From: Allantophomopsis cytisporea
Taxonomy: Eukaryota; Ascomycota; Leotiomycetes; Phacidiales; Phacidiaceae
Assembly: GCA_024752435.1 (NCBI GenBank)
Contig: CP103023.1
Coordinates: 1,240,001 to 1,304,000, forward strand
Direction: 5' to 3'
Length of the DNA: 64,000 nt
This document shows, in pieces, positions 60,760 through 64,000 of the stretch; position 1 is the stretch's first letter, and every line of letters begins with the position of its first letter. The translations under genes and the position numbers were made by a program. A model generated the notes under the pieces. The model worked only from the letters and a program-made list of their open reading frames with translations. It was not told the DNA's origin and ran no database searches.

Positions 60760-63700
60760 ATGGACTCTCAAATCGAAGAGATCAGAAAGGCCCAAGCAGA
60801 GCGCAATGCTCTTGCTGCTGGTAAGAAGGGGTCAAAGACGTTTGATCCTTCCAACCAAAGAACTGATGTTTCGACCAAGGCTTCGTTGACCGAAAGCTTC
60901 GATACGACCCTTTACGAGCGCGACGGTGGCGATAAGTTCGCAGGCTATAACACTTCGATCGCGGTAGCTGACGGTGACGACGATGACGAGATGGAGGTGG
61001 ACAACAGTCGGCGGCTGGTCGGACAATACACAGCATCGAAGGACCAGATGAATGAATTTGCGCATGGCAACGGAGTAGAAGAGGAAGATATTCTCCTTGG
61101 ACGCGAGAAGAGCAGACAGATTGCTGATCGTATGACCGACTACCAGAAGCGCCAGTTTGATCGCGTGCTCACACCCACTAGAGCCGATGCGTTCGCATCA
61201 AACAGACAAGCAGGAGCAGATGAGGGCGAGAGCTATAAGGATGTCATGGCTAGGAGGGAACTTGAGCGCGAAGAAGCTAGAGTACGACAAGCTATTGAAG
61301 AGAAGAGAGCTAACGGTGAAGATGTACACTACCAGGCTACTCTAAAGGATGGGAGTGGATCACCAAGCGACAAGGAAAATAAGGAAGCAGGCTCTACTGA
61401 AGTTGTGGCTGCAGGAAGGAAGAGAAAGCAGCGTTGGGATGTTGCGTCAGAATCTGCGGCAACAAACGGTGCTGCAACAGATGCTAAGGTCAAGCGTTCA
61501 CGATGGGACCAGACGCCAGCACCAGGAGCTGCATCAGTAGAAGAGACACCACGAAGACGTTCAAGATGGGATCAAGCTCCTGCTGCAACACCGATTGGTA
61601 ATCAGGGACTTGTTACACCAATGCACCCATCTCAAGGAGGCGGTCCAGTTCTACCCACAGCTTTCGGCACTGATATTTCTGCACGCAATGCACCTCTCTC
61701 AGATGAAGAACTGGATATGATGCTGCCGACTGAAGGTTACAAAATTCTCGATCCACCTCCTGGATATGAACCAATTCGAACGGCTGCTCACAAACTTATG
61801 TCCACACCAGCACCTGGTGGAGCATCCGGATTCGGAGGTTTCATGATGCAGGAACCAGACAGCGGCCGAGCTCTTGGCAAGCAACTCCCTACGGAGATTC
61901 CTGGAGTTGGAGATCTACAATTCTTCAAGGCCGAAGACATGGCTTACTTCGGAAAGCTCACCGATGGATCCGATGAGAACAGCATGACTGTTGAAGAATT
62001 GAAAGAGCGCAAGATCATGAGGTTGCTCTTGAAGGTCAAGAACGGTACACCACCAATGAGAAAGACAGCTTTGCGTCAACTCACCGACAACGCTCGTCAA
62101 TTTGGTGCCGGTCCACTCTTCAACCAGATCTTGCCCTTGCTTATGGAAAAGAGTTTGGAAGACCAAGAGCGGCATTTGCTGGTTAAGGTTATTGATCGTG
62201 TTCTTTACAAGCTTGATGATCTCGTCAGACCCTATGTTCATAAGATTTTGGTTGTTATTGAGCCTTTACTCATCGATCAAGACTACTACGCCCGTGTTGA
62301 AGGTCGTGAGATTATCTCCAATCTGAGTAAGGCTGCCGGTCTTGCACACATGATCAGTACCATGCGACCTGATATCGACCACGTTGATGAATACGTGCGA
62401 AACACTACTGCCAGAGCGTTCGCTGTTGTAGCTTCTGCTCTTGGTATTCCTGCTCTTCTTCCTTTCCTCCGAGCTGTTTGTCGAAGCAAGAAGTCGTGGC
62501 AAGCAAGACACACTGGTGTTAAGATTGTGCAACAAATTCCAATTCTCATGGGTTGTGCGGTCTTGCCTCACCTCAAGGGTCTTGTTGACTGTATTGGAGG
62601 TAATCTGAACGACGACCAAACCAAGGTTCGAACTGTCACCTCATTGGCAATTGCCGCTTTGGCTGAGGCTGCAAACCCATATGGTATTGAGAGCTTCGAT
62701 GATATCTTGAACCCTCTTTGGACTGGAGCAAGAAAGCAACGTGGAAAGGGATTGGCAGGTTTCTTGAAGGCTGTTGGATACATCATCCCATTGATGGATG
62801 AGGAATATGCCAACTATTACACCAGTCAAATCATGGAGATTTTGCTACGAGAATTTTCTTCTCCTGACGAGGAGATGAAGAAGGTCGTCCTTAAGGTTGT
62901 CTCACAATGCGCTAGCACAGATGGTGTTACCGCAGGCTATCTGAAGGAACATGTCCTGGATGAATTCTTTAAGAGTTTCTGGGTCCGCAGAATGGCACTT
63001 GATAAGCGTAACTACCGACAAGTTGTTGAAACTACTGTCGACCTTGGTCAGAAGGTTGGTGTTGGTGAGATTGTGGAGAGAATCGTAAACAACCTCAAGG
63101 ACGAGAGCGAGGCTTACCGAAAGATGACCGTTGAGACAGTTGAGAAGGTCATTGCAAGTTTGGGCGCTGCAGATATCAGTGAGCGTCTCGAGGAAAGACT
63201 CATCGATGGTATTTTGCATTCCTTCCAAGAGCAGAGCGTCGAGGATATCGTTATGTTGAATGGCTTCGGTACTGTAGTCAACGCCCTTGGTACCAGATGC
63301 AAGCCATATCTTCCTCAGATTGTCAGTACTATCTTGTGGCGTTTGAACAACAAGTCTGCTACGGTACGACAGCAGGCTGCTGATCTCATTTCTCGAATTG
63401 CAATGGTCATGAAGCAGTGTGGCGAGGATGCACTTATGGGTAAACTCGGCATCGTGCTTTACGAATACCTCGGAGAAGAGTACCCAGAAGTTCTAGGATC
63501 TATCCTTGGTGCTCTCCGTTCCATCGTCACAGTTGTCGGTATCAGTCAGATGCAGCCACCTATCAAGGACCTCTTACCTCGTCTTACCCCTATTCTTCGC
63601 AACAGACACGAAAAGGTGCAAGAAAACACTATCGATCTGGTTGGTCGAATCGCAGATCGTGGCCCAGAAAGTGTTAACGCACGTGAATGGATGCGAATCT

Positions 63701-64000
63701 GCTTCGAGCTCCTGGATATGCTGAAGGCACACAAGAAGGGCATTCGTCGTGCTGCAAACAACACATTCGGTTTCATTGCCAAGGCTATCGGTCCTCAAGA
63801 TGTTCTTGCAACACTGCTGAACAACTTGCGTGTCCAGGAACGTCAATCTCGAGTCTGTACTGCTGTAGCTATCGGTATCGTCGCGGAGACTTGTGCTCCT
63901 TTCACGGTCCTTCCAGCCCTTATGAACGAATACCGAGTCCCGGAGCTCAACGTCCAGAATGGAGTCCTCAAATCCCTCTCTTTTCTCTTCGAATACATTG
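60760..64000 (+). CDS. SF3B1: Splicing factor 3B subunit 1 (SF3B1), 3' end outside window
   Basis: An uninterrupted frame of 1080 codons from the ATG at 60760, running off the window. The N-terminus begins MDSQIEEIRKAQAERNALA. Three RWD-type U2AF-homology ligand motifs lie near residues 226 (KQRWD), 248 (SRWDQTP) and 269 (SRWDQAP). HEAT repeats start near 407 and continue through VNALGTRCKPYLPQI, LLPRLTPILRNRHEK and LATLLNNLRVQERQ to NVQNGVLKSLSFLFEYI. The protein is the core of the SF3b complex of U2 snRNP, holding the branch-point helix. Family members are about 1200-1300 aa, so roughly the last fifth is missing only because of the window edge. Residues at well-known HEAT hotspots keep the human-like identities (for example RHTG, KVRT). 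Confidence 0.96.
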   Translation, partial: MDSQIEEIRKAQAERNALAAGKKGSKTFDPSNQRTDVSTKASLTESFDTTLYERDGGDKFAGYNTSIAVADGDDDDEMEVDNSRRLVGQYTASKDQMNEFAHGNGVEEEDILLGREKSRQIADRMTDYQKRQFDRVLTPTRADAFASNRQAGADEGESYKDVMARRELEREEARVRQAIEEKRANGEDVHYQATLKDGSGSPSDKENKEAGSTEVVAAGRKRKQRWDVASESAATNGAATDAKVKRSRWDQTPAPGAASVEETPRRRSRWDQAPAATPIGNQGLVTPMHPSQGGGPVLPTAFGTDISARNAPLSDEELDMMLPTEGYKILDPPPGYEPIRTAAHKLMSTPAPGGASGFGGFMMQEPDSGRALGKQLPTEIPGVGDLQFFKAEDMAYFGKLTDGSDENSMTVEELKERKIMRLLLKVKNGTPPMRKTALRQLTDNARQFGAGPLFNQILPLLMEKSLEDQERHLLVKVIDRVLYKLDDLVRPYVHKILVVIEPLLIDQDYYARVEGREIISNLSKAAGLAHMISTMRPDIDHVDEYVRNTTARAFAVVASALGIPALLPFLRAVCRSKKSWQARHTGVKIVQQIPILMGCAVLPHLKGLVDCIGGNLNDDQTKVRTVTSLAIAALAEAANPYGIESFDDILNPLWTGARKQRGKGLAGFLKAVGYIIPLMDEEYANYYTSQIMEILLREFSSPDEEMKKVVLKVVSQCASTDGVTAGYLKEHVLDEFFKSFWVRRMALDKRNYRQVVETTVDLGQKVGVGEIVERIVNNLKDESEAYRKMTVETVEKVIASLGAADISERLEERLIDGILHSFQEQSVEDIVMLNGFGTVVNALGTRCKPYLPQIVSTILWRLNNKSATVRQQAADLISRIAMVMKQCGEDALMGKLGIVLYEYLGEEYPEVLGSILGALRSIVTVVGISQMQPPIKDLLPRLTPILRNRHEKVQENTIDLVGRIADRGPESVNAREWMRICFELLDMLKAHKKGIRRAANNTFGFIAKAIGPQDVLATLLNNLRVQERQSRVCTAVAIGIVAETCAPFTVLPALMNEYRVPELNVQNGVLKSLSFLFEYI

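Overview
The window looks like nuclear DNA of a filamentous ascomycete (Pezizomycotina, probably Leotiomycetes). The genes have many short introns, mostly about 47-60 nt with GT..AG ends. The housekeeping set is fungal (PRP24, SLY1, U2AF65, SF3B1, a GH47 mannosidase, isocitrate lyase). Fungal-specific families occur too: a DUF7708-type protein, a DUF7025-type AAA ATPase, and fungal choline/APH-like and protein-kinase families. Placement to order level rests on the look of the proteins and was not tested by search.

The first ~19.5 kb is accessory sequence. A secreted FAD oxidoreductase (1029-2750) is followed by about 5 kb of AT-rich, gene-free DNA holding a few GC-richer relics (about 3.77-3.96 kb and 5.84-6.24 kb). 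From 7.7 to 19.3 kb lies a mixture of intact and broken genes. Broken: an APH-like phosphotransferase with a frameshift and a nonsense codon (8429-9500), a kinase C-lobe remnant with a frameshift (15906-16277), and a fungal kinase with at least one frameshift (17996-19307). Intact: an AAA ATPase (9759-12558, minus) and a divergent DUF7708/STAND-like protein with a degenerate P-loop (13316-15352, plus). A dispersed 5S rRNA gene sits at 16665-16783.

From 20 kb to the end the window is gene-dense, conserved and intact. PRP24 (minus) and mitochondrial uL22m (plus) are divergent. They are followed by a TMEM234-like protein and a C2-domain cytokinesis-type protein. SLY1 (minus) faces a long CCCH zinc-finger gene across 2.4 kb rich in microsatellites. 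A GH47 mannosidase, an unrecognised PRF-motif protein, a sugar transporter, a four-TM membrane protein and isocitrate lyase follow. The right end has U2AF65 (minus) divergent from OGG1 (plus), and then SF3B1, which runs off the window.

Three spliceosome proteins are encoded here. The U2AF65 UHM domain and the RWD-type ULM motifs of SF3B1 are known binding partners and both are visible. Exon structures were built by hand from splice signals and reading-frame continuity. Every intact gene model gives a coding length divisible by three.
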